Positions 16,863-27,220 are shown, counted from the first letter of the stretch. The stretch is DNA of 64,000 bases from an uncultured Robinsoniella sp. (GCA_900540475.1 UQGG01000002.1:1-64000); one strand, 5' to 3'. Notes: generated from the letters alone by a model not told the origin. Numbers and translations are program-made.

Positions 16863-18191
16863 ATGATGTATTTGGATTCAAGTGATGCCATACAATTGGG
16901 CGTGCTGATCGCCCTGATTGGATTATCCGCGTTTTTTTCTTCTGCGGAGACTTCATTGACAACTGTAAATAAAATCAGAATTAAAACTCTTGCAGACCAG
17001 GGAAATAAAAAGGCGGTTACCCTTCTCAAGGTAATTGATGATTCCGGTAAAATGCTGAGCGCAATTTTAATCGGCAATAATATCGTCAATCTGTCCGCGT
17101 CTGCCCTGGCAACTACACTTGCCCTTAATATCTGGGGCAATGCTGCTGTAGGAATTGCAACCGGAGTTTTAACCCTGTTAATCTTATTATTTGGGGAAAT
17201 AACACCTAAGACTCTTGCCACCTTATATGCGGAACGGCTGTCCATGGGTTATGCCGGTATTATTCTGTTTATGATGCGGGCTCTGACGCCGGTTATCTTT
17301 CTAATCAACAAACTGTCTTATGTATGCCTTCGCATACTGCGGATAGACCCTTCTGCGAAAATGAACGCTATGACAGAACATGAATTGCGGACAATTGTGG
17401 ATGTGAGCCATGAGGAAGGGGTAATCGAAAGTGAGGAGCGCCAGATGATCTACAATGTATTCGATTTTGGTGATTCCCAGGCAAAAGATATCATGGTTCC
17501 CCGTGTGGACATGGTCTCCATTGATATCAACAGCACCTATGATGAGATTATTGATGTCTTTGAGCAGGAAAAATTTACGCGGCTTCCGGTCTACGAAGAA
17601 AGTCCGGATAACGTAATCGGCATCATTAACGTGAAGGATCTGCTCTTTTGCAAACCTTCCGAAGAATTCCATATACGCGATATCATGCGTGAACCTTATT
17701 TTACCTACGAATATAAGAAGACTTCTGAACTTATGGTAGAAATGCGGCAGGATTCCATTAATTTTACCATTGTACTGGATGAATACGGCGCAACTGCCGG
17801 ACTCATTACCCTGGAAGATCTTCTGGAAGAAATCGTTGGCGAAATCCGGGACGAATATGATAAGGATGAAGAGGATCTGATCCGCTGTCTTAATGACCTG
17901 GAATATATCATTGAGGGTTCCATGAAGCTGGATGATGTAAACGATGCCTTAGGACTGGACTTTGATTCCGAAGATTATGACTCCATCGGGGGCTACATTA
18001 TCGAACGTCTGGACCACCTTCCCCAGCAGGGAGAATTTGTGGTCGCTGAAAACGGCATACGCCTTGTGGTAGATGCAGTGGATAAAAACAGAATTGATAA
18101 AGTACACATGTATCTTCCGGAAACGGACCAGGATCCGAATGCCCCGGAAACAGAACTTCCTCCCGATGAACCGGAAGAAGATCAAGAATAA
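16863..18191 (+). CDS. Hemolysin/CorC family protein (CNNM transmembrane plus CBS domains)
   Basis: The 442-residue protein has the DUF21/CNNM membrane domain (about residues 10-190, with SAFFSSAETSLTTVN near 21-35), two CBS domains (about 205-330, IMVPRVDMV and IIGIINVKDLL visible) and a CorC_HlyC C-terminal domain (about 345-425). Members are linked to magnesium or cobalt efflux; the hemolysin name is historical. The AAGGAG site touches the first ATG (16863), so translation may start at the second ATG (16866) or at the TTG at 16872, which is better spaced. It has its own promoter and shares a terminator with the facing GH2 gene. Confidence 0.88.
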   Translation: MMYLDSSDAIQLGVLIALIGLSAFFSSAETSLTTVNKIRIKTLADQGNKKAVTLLKVIDDSGKMLSAILIGNNIVNLSASALATTLALNIWGNAAVGIATGVLTLLILLFGEITPKTLATLYAERLSMGYAGIILFMMRALTPVIFLINKLSYVCLRILRIDPSAKMNAMTEHELRTIVDVSHEEGVIESEERQMIYNVFDFGDSQAKDIMVPRVDMVSIDINSTYDEIIDVFEQEKFTRLPVYEESPDNVIGIINVKDLLFCKPSEEFHIRDIMREPYFTYEYKKTSELMVEMRQDSINFTIVLDEYGATAGLITLEDLLEEIVGEIRDEYDKDEEDLIRCLNDLEYIIEGSMKLDDVNDALGLDFDSEDYDSIGGYIIERLDHLPQQGEFVVAENGIRLVVDAVDKNRIDKVHMYLPETDQDPNAPETELPPDEPEEDQE

Positions 18192-18211
18192 GCATTGGAT
18201 GCATTACCTGA

Positions 18212-18267
18212 AAAAGCAGCATCCTGTGGATGACCGCCGATGGCGTATCTCACAGGATGCTGCTTTT
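18212..18267. terminator. Bidirectional terminator between convergent genes
   Basis: Perfect 17-bp arms run 18212-18228 and 18251-18267, starting AAAAGCAGCAT and ending ATGCTGCTTTT. Because the arms begin with A and end with T, it works in both directions. The 22-base loop can fold into a second small hairpin (CGCC/GGCG). It lies 20 bp after the plus-strand stop and 2 bp after the minus-strand GH2 stop. Confidence 0.92.
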
Positions 18268-18269
18268 AC

Positions 18270-21200
18270 TTATTTCAATCTGAATTTCATAGTCTTGGAA
18301 TATTTACCCCAATAGGTCTTATCCCCGTTCTTTGCATATGCCCGTACTTTAAAAGTATAGGTCTTTCCTTTTTTGATGCCTTTTCTAATCAGCGCATTTT
18401 TGGATTTTGCCGTCACTTTAGTGTATTTGCCCGGTTTCAACCTTTCGTATAATGCGTATCCGGTGCAGGATTGCTTCACAACGGTGATCTTAGCTGATGA
18501 TTTTCCATATTTTTTGATGGATTTAATCTTTGCTTTTAACGGACGGGTGGCAGTCTTAACCGATAAGGATTCCACGCCTAATCCGCTTTCATTCAGCGGT
18601 GCGATCTTAACGCTGTATCTCTCACCCGGCGCCAGATTGCGAATCTTCATGCTGGTACCTGAAGTCTCGCCTGCAACGCTCCATTTCTTAGTACTGTAAC
18701 GGTACACGGAAACGCGGTATTTTTCTGCACGTGGTGCCTTCTCCCAGGTCACGTTCATAGATGCCGTATAGGTACCAGTGACTTTCACGCCATTTACAGC
18801 ACCCGGAACCTGTACTTTCACGTCCGGTTTTGGAGTGTTAGCCATTACCAGCAGACTTTCTGCAGACTTCAGTGACTGATACATATCATCCACTTTCTTC
18901 TGGTCGCGAATGGAAATATTTCCGTCCACCAGCAGATGCTGTGCCTGTGCCAGTACATTTTTAAATGCTGCTGCACTTTCCGGCGTATATTTGCTCAGGT
19001 CTTTTTTCTCTACTTCCTGTACCAGTGCAGTCAGATTCTTTTTATCTGCCTTTTTGAGCACTTTTTGTATTTCTTCATTTAATACTTTCGCAGCTTCATT
19101 TACCTGATTTTGCGTAGCGGTATCTTTATCCCTGACTTTCTGGGCATTACTGATTGCTGCCGGCAGACCGCTTAAGGAATCCGGTGTATAGGCATCAGAC
19201 ATTTCGATCATCTTATCTGCGGTCTGAAGCGCCTGTACCAGTTCTGTTACATCTGCTTTTTCCGTCAATCCTTCGATTGCTGAGTTAATTGCCCGAACTG
19301 CGTCATTAATCTGGCCTTGCAGGGCATCTGCTTTTAATTCCCCGGCTTCTTTTAATGCATCCGCCAGGTAACGGTAAGATGCCTTTGTATATTTTCCTTC
19401 TTCCACAGCCTTCGCATCTGCTATCGCCTGATCCAGATTTGTCCGGTCTGTGGGGATGTTGAATTTAACGGTATATATTTTCTGTGTGTCCGGCATTCCG
19501 TTTTCCGCAAGCATTATTACTTTTGCTTTTAGGTTTGCTTTTGTTGCCTGTAATATTGTTACGGAAGCATTTTTCTCCCATTCAGCTGATATCTGAGGAA
19601 TGGTATCGTTGCTCAGGTTTACCACATAATCTTTGACCTCCGGGTTAAATCCTTCAATTGAGGTTTCCCCAGCCTTTAAATCAATTACCTGGTAGTCCGT
19701 CTGCGGCAGTACTTTTTTTCCAAATGCCTGAATCTCGGTAATACCAAATGCATTTGATGACGAAGACTCCATATTCACGCGCACAATACATGTTTTAACA
19801 GGAACGAATTGAATGTTTGTCATGTCTTCCGACACAATTACAGGCGGTGTATCCACTGTCTCTCCTGCTTCATTCAGATAAGTGACTTCCGTCCAGTTTG
19901 CTTCATCATTGAATGGATGATCTGCAATTTCCCCAATATGTCCTCTTGGATTTTTCACCTCTGAAAATCCGGGAACTGCAAAGTCCTGAGGACCGGTGTA
20001 ATACTCCACTTTATACGTTGTGGGATACTGGATTCCGTTAGTATTAGGCTCCTTGAAAAATCCTACTTTCAGGCTGTCGGCAAACCGTTCTACCACATCT
20101 CCCTCTTTCGCCATAATTACGCCAACCCAGTCACTCTGCCTGCCTACACGCTGCCAGTTGCACCAGATATTTTTACCAGCTTCTTGTTCGAAACTGATGT
20201 TGCCGTCATTTAATTTATAAACACGGTCTGTAGAATCAGCCCCGTCATTGGTAAAGGATGCAACTGCAAATGGCAGTTCATATCCGTTACGCAGCTGGTA
20301 ATAATTTTCTGAGGTTTCCACATCGGTGGAGGTTACACGAACCTGTGCGGTTACGGGAACTGTAGTACCATCTTTTTCTGCTGTTCCCTGTACGGTTACC
20401 ATGGTATCATCTGCCACATTAAACTGCTCCTGGTTCATTTCTTCCCATATTACAGGAACTTCAGAAACTGCCGTTCCATCACTGTAGTAAACGGTAGTTG
20501 TCTCAGGCATGGCTGGTATTACATTTACCGGCGTAGCAAGAGCGTACTGCATAGCCGCTACCACGTCTTTTACTTCAATTACTGCCGTAGGACGAAGATT
20601 CTGCCCCACTACAAATCCGCGGATTTTGATACTGCCAAACTCTGCGTAATCCGCTTCTGAAATGCTGTCCCAGGTTACTTCCACATCCCTGTCAAAGCTG
20701 CCATCCACAGAAGCTTTTACGGTACCCGGCAATTCTGGTGCAACTCCCGGTTTTGTGGATATACGAACTTCTTCATAGGAAGTAATCTGTATTTCTTCTT
20801 TATTTTTCTCAATCGTAACTTTCACCGGATCTGCTTTGATTACAACTCCGTTATAAGTCACCTCTGACTGAATCGTTATAGTTCCTTCTCTGATTGCATT
20901 TAATTTTCCCTTGCTGATCTCTGCTTTTGCCCCATCTCTGGAAGATAACTTATATTCCACGCCTGCAAGGCTGCTGTCAAGAACCGTTCCGTCCTCTAAG
21001 ATTGCTTTGGTTGTAATTACTTCTGAGGAATTTTCCGGAATCGTTGTATTCGCCATGGATATTTCAGCCTGATTCAGCTTAAGCGGCATTTTTTCAAAGC
21101 TGACCGTGTACACTGCCTCTGACTCTCCTGATTCACTCTTTACGAATACTTTCGTCTGGTCATCAATGGTCTGTGCCGGGATTACAAAGACACTTCCATG

Positions 21201-24200
21201 ATCTTTCGCTATTGCAGTTACCGCCGGGATTTCATAAGGATATGCAGAAGTTACCGTATAATTAAACTGCTCTGCCGCAAATCCTTCTATGGTTTCTCCG
21301 TTTACCTGCAGGTCTTCTAATGCTGCTGTTTCTCCAACTGCTGCAACACCGGTGTATACTTTTAACTCGGATATGCCCACCGGTTTAAATCCGCCGTCTT
21401 TTGGCTGACCTTCCATCAGGATACGTACAAACTTAGCTGTTACCGGATCAAAATTAACCGGATATTCTTTTGCCCAATCCTCTGCTGCATCGCCAAAATC
21501 ATCTACATGATCCTGGTTCGCTGCGTTTGTCCAGGTCGTTCCGTCCATACTGGTCTGAATCGTTACCTTTGCAGGTTTCCTGGTCTGTCCGTCCGTATAG
21601 AAATGAATGCCTGCTTTTCCGATCTGGGCTGCTTCTTCAAATTCCAGCTGAACCCAGGATTCCTTCTTATCACCGTTACCATTTACCCAGTTATTCCAGG
21701 ATGGTGTTCTGGAGATATTGCCGTCATTAATATTGGAAGACATATTATTGTCATGGTTGTTTACATAATCTTCTACATTGTTGTAGGAAGCGGAAGGCTT
21801 GGGATATAACGCACTGCCCACTCTGGTGGCAATATTTTTCGCATAAACAAGCTCTTCTGTTACCCTTACAATAGCTTTGGCGCTGTATTTTTCGATTCCT
21901 TCCAGTGTTCCCTTAACTTCAAACTCACCAGTCTGGGCAACCTGTTCCGGTGTAATTGCTCCCCAGGTCACGTTTACTTTCTTCTGGCTGCCATCTGTAT
22001 AAACCAGCTCTGCAGTATCCGGAAGCTGTGGTATTTCGTTCACTCCGGTAACCACTCTCACCTCTTTGATACCAAGGATACCGATAATCGTAACTTTGAT
22101 TTCAATCCGGTCACCGGTCTCAACCGTACCTGCTGCCTGGAACACGCCTTCTTTTTCCAGCAGGTCTTTCGGGATATCATCCCATTTGACACTCAGTTTC
22201 CGTTTGGAGCCATCACCGTATACAGCTTCCACTTTTTCAGGAAGATTCACTTTTTCTCCCAGAATTGCGGTAACTGCTTTTGCGTTATACCCCAGAATCT
22301 GATCTGCCGCAACCGGTGTCTCAGTGGTAAATACATTGACAGAATCGCCTCTTAATCCTTCTGATGATGCAGTCAGGGTAAAGCTTCCTCCATCCTTTGT
22401 GGATTGCACTAATACGACTGCTTTCCCATTAAATGCTTTTCTCTTCCATACGCCATTGGTATCCTTATACCGTTCATGGCTGGAAGCATCTCCATTATCC
22501 ACGCCTACGATTTTACCGTTGCCGGACACGTTGAAAATCACTTCATTATCTGCTGTAGGAACTACCGTTCCATTTGCATCTGTGATATCCACTTCAACAT
22601 AAGAAATGTCGCTTCCGTCTGCCGTAAGTACATTTTTTTCCGGCTTCAGGCTTACCGCTGCAGGATCGGCTGCACTGGCAACTACATCCTCGGCAATCTT
22701 CTGTCCGTCTTTGTCATAAGCAACTGCAGTTAAGGTACCTGGTTTATAGTCCATGCGCCACTCCAGATAGAGTTTGCCATCTGCTGTCTGCTGGTATTCC
22801 TTATCTTTATTGTCTTTTACTTCTGCAACATTTTTATATGGTGTAACGGTTTCAAATGTCTTCTTCTGGTCTACCAGAGTTCCGATTCCATCACTGGTGT
22901 CGTCTGCCGCCTTAAAGTACAGTTCTACGGATCGCGCGTTGGTATAGACACGTACCGGTATTTTACCGTCCCGGTCTGTTACTTTGGATTTCAGGTTACT
23001 GTCTTCCCAATTCCAGTGAGGCAGGATATGAACCATCGGATTGTCTTTTACGTCAGTCCACTGGCTTTGATAGAGATAATAGGAATCTTTTGGAAGTCCT
23101 GCAGTATCCACGATGCCAAAGTAAGAGCTCTTAGGCGGTGTGGTGGTAGACTGATTCCATGGTGTAGGTTCCCCGATATAGTCAAAGCCTGTCCACACAA
23201 ATTCTCCTGCAACAAACTTTCTGTCCCGGTCTCTGACCAATGAATCCTGTGCTGTTCTTCCCCAGCCTACGCAATCCGTATCATAAGAGGACTGCTGATA
23301 AGGAATCGACGCACCGCTGTTCACGGTATCCGGATGAGCATATACACCGCGGCTGCTGGTAGCAGAAGCGATTTCCGAACCATAAAGTGCCCACTCGGGT
23401 TTTTCCCGGTGCTGCGCATCGTAGCGGTTCTCACTGTAGTTAAGTCCCGGAACATCTACAGCATCAAATACCGCCACCATATTGGCATTACCCAAATTGG
23501 AACTGGTATCGCTCATGTTTCCACGGAATTTATCTTCTCCTATAGTTGTAGGTCTGGTGGTATCTATTTCTTTTACCCACTTCACCAGATTTTTGGCAGT
23601 CTGTACACCCTCGGAACTGTTCGTTGTCCATATCTCATTTCCGATAGACCACATAATGATAGATGGGAAGTTCTTTCCACGTTCTACCATATTCTTAATA
23701 TCAAATTCAGCCCAGGTCTGTCCGGGTGCTGCATCCGGATGCGTTGCCGCTTTGGTAAAAAACCTGCCATAATCATAGGTTTTCTTACCGCCCTGCCAGG
23801 TATCAAAGGCTTCATCGATTACCATAAGCCCCATCTTGTCACAGATTTCAATCAGCTTGTCATCCGCCGGATTATGGGTAACACGGATCGCATTTACGCC
23901 CATATCCTTCATGATGCGCATCTGCCGCTCAATCGCCGTGTAGTTGGCAACTGCCCCCAGTGATCCCTGGTCATGATGCATGCAGACTCCGTATAATTTC
24001 ATCCACTCACCATTTAAGTAAAATCCGTTGTCGGTCGTGAATTCAAAGTAACGGAAACCAAATCTGCTTTCGCTGGAATCCAGAACCTTATCCCCTTTTA
24101 CAATATCCGTCTTCAGATAGTAGAGGTTTGGATCTTTTGTTGACCAGAGTGCAGGATCTGCTACTGTGGTGGTCTGGGATACCGGCTGTGTCTCACCGGA

Positions 24201-24986
24201 AGGAAGTGTTACGTCTTCAGATGTCACCGGTTCTGTTACCGCTTGTCCGTTTCCATCCATTACGGTCTGGCGAACCTGAACGGTCTGTTCCTTATCCGTA
24301 TCATTTTTTACCTTGGTGGTAACATCTACTTTACCGGATCCATTTTCAATATCCGGTGTGGTGATCTGTGTGCCCCAGTGGTCTACATGGACTTTATCCG
24401 TCACGGTGAGATGTACATCCCGGTAAATTCCGCTTCCGGAATACCATCTGCTGGACTGCAGCTGGTTCACTACTTTAACAGCAACCACATTTTTGGTCTT
24501 GCCGTCGCAGACCAGCTCATCCGTAATATTATATGTAAATGGCATATAACCATATGGATAGTTGCCTACGGATTTTCCATTCACATAGGTGGTGCTGTTC
24601 ATATAGATGCCGCCAAAATCAATGGAAATCTCTTTGTCCTTCATGGATTCCGGCAGTACGAACGTTTTACGGTACCAGCCGGTTCCCCCATCCAGATACC
24701 CGCATTCCGATGTCGCAGGAGAATTGTAATTAAAATCAAATTCAATACTCCAATCGTGAGGAAGATCCAGACTGCGCCAGGAAGTATCGTCAAAATCTTT
24801 ACTTTCCGCACCGCCTGGATCTCCCAATAAGAACTTCCAGCCATCATTGAACAACATGCTTCTGTCGGCCTCATTCTCACTGGAAAGCAAGGATACCGCC
24901 GGTTCTTCCCTGGCAAAAGCTGTCATGCTTATGCTGGAACAAACCATACACAATGTTAACCCCAATGCCACTAATCGTTTTTTCAT
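18270..24986 (-). CDS. Giant secreted GH2 glycosidase (beta-galactosidase type)
   Basis: The 2238-residue exoenzyme has a signal peptide (1-25, AFA/R), GH2 jelly-roll (about 40-200), Ig-like (205-310) and TIM-barrel (315-640) domains. Acid/base Glu451 is in WSIGNE and nucleophile Glu538 in LYGSEIAS. Then come a DUF4982/Ig-like part (650-890), Big_4-type Ig domains (about 895-1043), a discoidin-like domain (1045-1212), a cadherin-like sandwich (1220-1300), more Ig-like domains (1305-1553), a second discoidin-like domain (1560-1757), three FIVAR-type helical repeats (about 1846-2052) and two fibronectin-like domains (2060-2238). There is no LPXTG signal. It likely removes beta-galactosyl or related residues from host or plant glycans at the cell surface. 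The terminal module is shared with the beta-helix protein at 33-40 kb. The exact substrate is not readable. Confidence 0.9.
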   Translation of the reverse strand: MKKRLVALGLTLCMVCSSISMTAFAREEPAVSLLSSENEADRSMLFNDGWKFLLGDPGGAESKDFDDTSWRSLDLPHDWSIEFDFNYNSPATSECGYLDGGTGWYRKTFVLPESMKDKEISIDFGGIYMNSTTYVNGKSVGNYPYGYMPFTYNITDELVCDGKTKNVVAVKVVNQLQSSRWYSGSGIYRDVHLTVTDKVHVDHWGTQITTPDIENGSGKVDVTTKVKNDTDKEQTVQVRQTVMDGNGQAVTEPVTSEDVTLPSGETQPVSQTTTVADPALWSTKDPNLYYLKTDIVKGDKVLDSSESRFGFRYFEFTTDNGFYLNGEWMKLYGVCMHHDQGSLGAVANYTAIERQMRIMKDMGVNAIRVTHNPADDKLIEICDKMGLMVIDEAFDTWQGGKKTYDYGRFFTKAATHPDAAPGQTWAEFDIKNMVERGKNFPSIIMWSIGNEIWTTNSSEGVQTAKNLVKWVKEIDTTRPTTIGEDKFRGNMSDTSSNLGNANMVAVFDAVDVPGLNYSENRYDAQHREKPEWALYGSEIASATSSRGVYAHPDTVNSGASIPYQQSSYDTDCVGWGRTAQDSLVRDRDRKFVAGEFVWTGFDYIGEPTPWNQSTTTPPKSSYFGIVDTAGLPKDSYYLYQSQWTDVKDNPMVHILPHWNWEDSNLKSKVTDRDGKIPVRVYTNARSVELYFKAADDTSDGIGTLVDQKKTFETVTPYKNVAEVKDNKDKEYQQTADGKLYLEWRMDYKPGTLTAVAYDKDGQKIAEDVVASAADPAAVSLKPEKNVLTADGSDISYVEVDITDANGTVVPTADNEVIFNVSGNGKIVGVDNGDASSHERYKDTNGVWKRKAFNGKAVVLVQSTKDGGSFTLTASSEGLRGDSVNVFTTETPVAADQILGYNAKAVTAILGEKVNLPEKVEAVYGDGSKRKLSVKWDDIPKDLLEKEGVFQAAGTVETGDRIEIKVTIIGILGIKEVRVVTGVNEIPQLPDTAELVYTDGSQKKVNVTWGAITPEQVAQTGEFEVKGTLEGIEKYSAKAIVRVTEELVYAKNIATRVGSALYPKPSASYNNVEDYVNNHDNNMSSNINDGNISRTPSWNNWVNGNGDKKESWVQLEFEEAAQIGKAGIHFYTDGQTRKPAKVTIQTSMDGTTWTNAANQDHVDDFGDAAEDWAKEYPVNFDPVTAKFVRILMEGQPKDGGFKPVGISELKVYTGVAAVGETAALEDLQVNGETIEGFAAEQFNYTVTSAYPYEIPAVTAIAKDHGSVFVIPAQTIDDQTKVFVKSESGESEAVYTVSFEKMPLKLNQAEISMANTTIPENSSEVITTKAILEDGTVLDSSLAGVEYKLSSRDGAKAEISKGKLNAIREGTITIQSEVTYNGVVIKADPVKVTIEKNKEEIQITSYEEVRISTKPGVAPELPGTVKASVDGSFDRDVEVTWDSISEADYAEFGSIKIRGFVVGQNLRPTAVIEVKDVVAAMQYALATPVNVIPAMPETTTVYYSDGTAVSEVPVIWEEMNQEQFNVADDTMVTVQGTAEKDGTTVPVTAQVRVTSTDVETSENYYQLRNGYELPFAVASFTNDGADSTDRVYKLNDGNISFEQEAGKNIWCNWQRVGRQSDWVGVIMAKEGDVVERFADSLKVGFFKEPNTNGIQYPTTYKVEYYTGPQDFAVPGFSEVKNPRGHIGEIADHPFNDEANWTEVTYLNEAGETVDTPPVIVSEDMTNIQFVPVKTCIVRVNMESSSSNAFGITEIQAFGKKVLPQTDYQVIDLKAGETSIEGFNPEVKDYVVNLSNDTIPQISAEWEKNASVTILQATKANLKAKVIMLAENGMPDTQKIYTVKFNIPTDRTNLDQAIADAKAVEEGKYTKASYRYLADALKEAGELKADALQGQINDAVRAINSAIEGLTEKADVTELVQALQTADKMIEMSDAYTPDSLSGLPAAISNAQKVRDKDTATQNQVNEAAKVLNEEIQKVLKKADKKNLTALVQEVEKKDLSKYTPESAAAFKNVLAQAQHLLVDGNISIRDQKKVDDMYQSLKSAESLLVMANTPKPDVKVQVPGAVNGVKVTGTYTASMNVTWEKAPRAEKYRVSVYRYSTKKWSVAGETSGTSMKIRNLAPGERYSVKIAPLNESGLGVESLSVKTATRPLKAKIKSIKKYGKSSAKITVVKQSCTGYALYERLKPGKYTKVTAKSKNALIRKGIKKGKTYTFKVRAYAKNGDKTYWGKYSKTMKFRLK

Positions 24987-25015
24987 GTTTTCCCTCCATC
25001 TTTTTGATTATTCAC

Positions 25016-25040
25016 TGAATATCCAAACAAAAAATATTCA
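25016..25040. promoter_or_regulatory. Inverted repeat in the GH2 gene leader
   Basis: Perfect half-sites TGAATAT (25016-25022) and ATATTCA (25034-25040) with an 11-base spacer lie 30-54 bases before the GH2 start. It could be a regulator binding site or a small RNA hairpin. Confidence 0.4.
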
Positions 25041-25111
25041 GATGTAAATCTATCTTACCAAAAAGTGTCAGAAAAACTCATATGATTTTCTTACAATTTT
25101 ATTTGAATTTC

Positions 25112-25942
25112 TTAATCATCATGGTGGTGATGGTGTCCGCACTGGTGAGAATCGCCCTGATCCTTTAATTCGATCTCATCACCTGCCATTTTTAAAATCC
25201 CTTCTATTTCTTCTGCCGGCATTTCAATATAAGCGGACAACTCTTCCAGACTGACCTTTCTCTCCAGATCCACTTCCAGATTCTTAATCGCTTCATTCAG
25301 ATAATTGACCTGCTCCACAATCTGCTGGTCGTCATGTTTGAAATCTTTTTGTTCCTGCTCTGCGTCATCCAATACCTGAAGGATTTCTTTTTTCATATAT
25401 TCCTGATAATCCGAAAGTGTTTTCTGCTGCTCCAGCGCATCCATGACCAGAATCAAACCTACATTCCCTTCCTGGATCAGATCACTCTTTGGAAGCTGGG
25501 TATTGTTATATTTCATTACCAGCTCATAAACTCTTTTCAGGTTCTGTTCAATAAGCCTGCTTTTAGCCATGGCGTCCCCACCGGCTGCCTGATTAAATAG
25601 TGCCAGTTCTTCTTCTTCCGTCAGTTCCGGGATTTCGCTTGCCGCCAGATCTTCCAGATACATGTTTAAAAAGGTATCTTCTTCCTGGGAGTCCTGAAGG
25701 GGTGTTTCTGCCTGGTCACCTTTAACAGTGGCTTCCTCAGCTTCAGAAGCCGCTTTTTGGTAACCTTCTACTGCTATTTTCTGGCTTCCCAGATACTCAT
25801 AAATAAATTCGTACTGCTCATCAGTGAGATGTGCGTTTTTAAAAAACTCTTTGATCTCTTCTTTGCTTAACACGTTATTCTTTGTATCTGCATATGCTTT
25901 TAATTCACTTAACATCTCACGAAATATAATTTTTTCCTGCAT
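25112..25942 (-). CDS. Divergent sigma-70-like protein lacking region 4, with His-rich tail
   Basis: The 276-residue protein aligns by eye with primary sigma factors: a region 1.1-like helical domain (about 10-57, LSKEEIKEFF and DEQYEFIYEYL), an acidic linker (60-90), region 1.2 (91-120, FLNMYLEDLA), regions 2.1-2.2 (126-170, KSRLIEQNLKRVYELVMKY and DLIQEGNVGLI) and a region 3-like helix pair (210-255). The aromatic DNA-melting residues of region 2.3 are not seen, and region 4 is absent. The tail QCGHHHHHDD could bind metal. It lies 21 bp after the S41 protease gene, probably in one operon. A regulator or anti-factor derived from a sigma factor is possible. Confidence 0.75.
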   Translation of the reverse strand: MQEKIIFREMLSELKAYADTKNNVLSKEEIKEFFKNAHLTDEQYEFIYEYLGSQKIAVEGYQKAASEAEEATVKGDQAETPLQDSQEEDTFLNMYLEDLAASEIPELTEEEELALFNQAAGGDAMAKSRLIEQNLKRVYELVMKYNNTQLPKSDLIQEGNVGLILVMDALEQQKTLSDYQEYMKKEILQVLDDAEQEQKDFKHDDQQIVEQVNYLNEAIKNLEVDLERKVSLEELSAYIEMPAEEIEGILKMAGDEIELKDQGDSHQCGHHHHHDD

Positions 25943-25963
25943 ATTTTCACTCCTTTATCCTGC

Positions 25964-27220
25964 TTACTTTTCCGCCAATACGGAAATGGCTTTTTGCAGC
26001 TGGTTATCTTCGTCATGGTTTAACGCCACCTTCTTTTCCAGTGACTCATCCAGTTTTACTTCCACATCCGGGTCTATACCAACCCCGTGAATATTATTTC
26101 CTTTTGGTGTATAATATTTTTCAATGGTCAATTTCAATGTCGTACCATCGCTTAGGGTTTTGTACCCCTGCACGATTCCTTTTCCAAAGGTAGTTGTTCC
26201 TACCAGCGTTCCGATTCCATAATCTTTCACGGCACCTGCAAATACTTCTGATGCACTGGCGCTGTTTCCATTTACCAGGATTACCATTGGCTTGGTAAAC
26301 TGATGTTCCGCGTCTGATTTATATTCTTTTTTATTTCCATACTTATCCTCTGTATATACAATTAAGCCTTCCGGCAGAATCTGATCCAGCATCTTGCAAG
26401 CCACCTGCAGAACACCGCCCGGGTTATTGCGAAGGTCAATAATGAGTTTTTCCATTGATTCGCCTTCCAGTTTTACCAATGCATTCTCAAACTGCTTCTC
26501 TGTAACGCCGTCAAACTCCGAAATAGCAATATATCCGATTTTATGATCCAGCATTTCGCTGCTTACTGTAGGCATCTCTACGGCTCCTACCTGAACCTCT
26601 GCTTTGACCGGTTCTTCACTTCCTTCTCGTTTTACTTCCATTTGAACAGAACCGTCTTTTTTTTCTTTGATCAGCGCTACGACCTGATTCAAATCCAGTC
26701 CGCTTACATCCTGATTATCTACTTTTACTAAGATATCTCCCGGCAGAAGCCCTGCCTCTGCGGCTCCAAATCCGTCATAACACCTGGCTATGGTGATCAG
26801 TTTTGTCACTTTATCCTGCATCATAACAGCACCAATGCCGCTGTATGTACCTGCATTTGATTCCTGCAGCTGTTCCATCTCTTCTTTTGTATAATAATTT
26901 GAATAAGGATCTTCCAGGCCTTTCACCAGCCCTTTGTACAGCTGTGTTTCAACCAGTTCGGCATCGGCATCATTTAAATAATACTGGTTAATTACATCCT
27001 CTATCTCATCGATTTTCTTTTGGACTTTTCCATCATCCAGTTTTAAAAGTTCTTCTGTCTGTTTTTCATTCGGCAGTGTCTCTTTCTGGGATTCCTGCCC
27101 GGCTTCAAACAAATTACTGTTCACAATCTGACCGGAAATAAAATACGCTGCCAGTCCTAACACCGCAGTTACACACAGCCCACACAAAAACCCCTTAAAA
27201 AACCGCTTGTCATCTTCCAT
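25964..27220 (-). CDS. S41 family C-terminal processing protease (CtpA-like)
   Basis: The 418-residue protein has an N-terminal membrane anchor (about 8-30), a PDZ domain (about 115-205, GIGAVM and GLLPGDILVKV) and the S41 protease core. The catalytic Ser322 sits in NGNSASASE and Lys347 in TTFGKGIVQ, with Gln351 four residues on; spacing equals that of B. subtilis CtpB. Such enzymes cut exported proteins at their C-termini outside the membrane. It is the first gene of a pair with the sigma-like protein, suggesting a signalling link between envelope proteolysis and transcription, which is inference. Confidence 0.93.
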   Translation of the reverse strand: MEDDKRFFKGFLCGLCVTAVLGLAAYFISGQIVNSNLFEAGQESQKETLPNEKQTEELLKLDDGKVQKKIDEIEDVINQYYLNDADAELVETQLYKGLVKGLEDPYSNYYTKEEMEQLQESNAGTYSGIGAVMMQDKVTKLITIARCYDGFGAAEAGLLPGDILVKVDNQDVSGLDLNQVVALIKEKKDGSVQMEVKREGSEEPVKAEVQVGAVEMPTVSSEMLDHKIGYIAISEFDGVTEKQFENALVKLEGESMEKLIIDLRNNPGGVLQVACKMLDQILPEGLIVYTEDKYGNKKEYKSDAEHQFTKPMVILVNGNSASASEVFAGAVKDYGIGTLVGTTTFGKGIVQGYKTLSDGTTLKLTIEKYYTPKGNNIHGVGIDPDVEVKLDESLEKKVALNHDEDNQLQKAISVLAEK

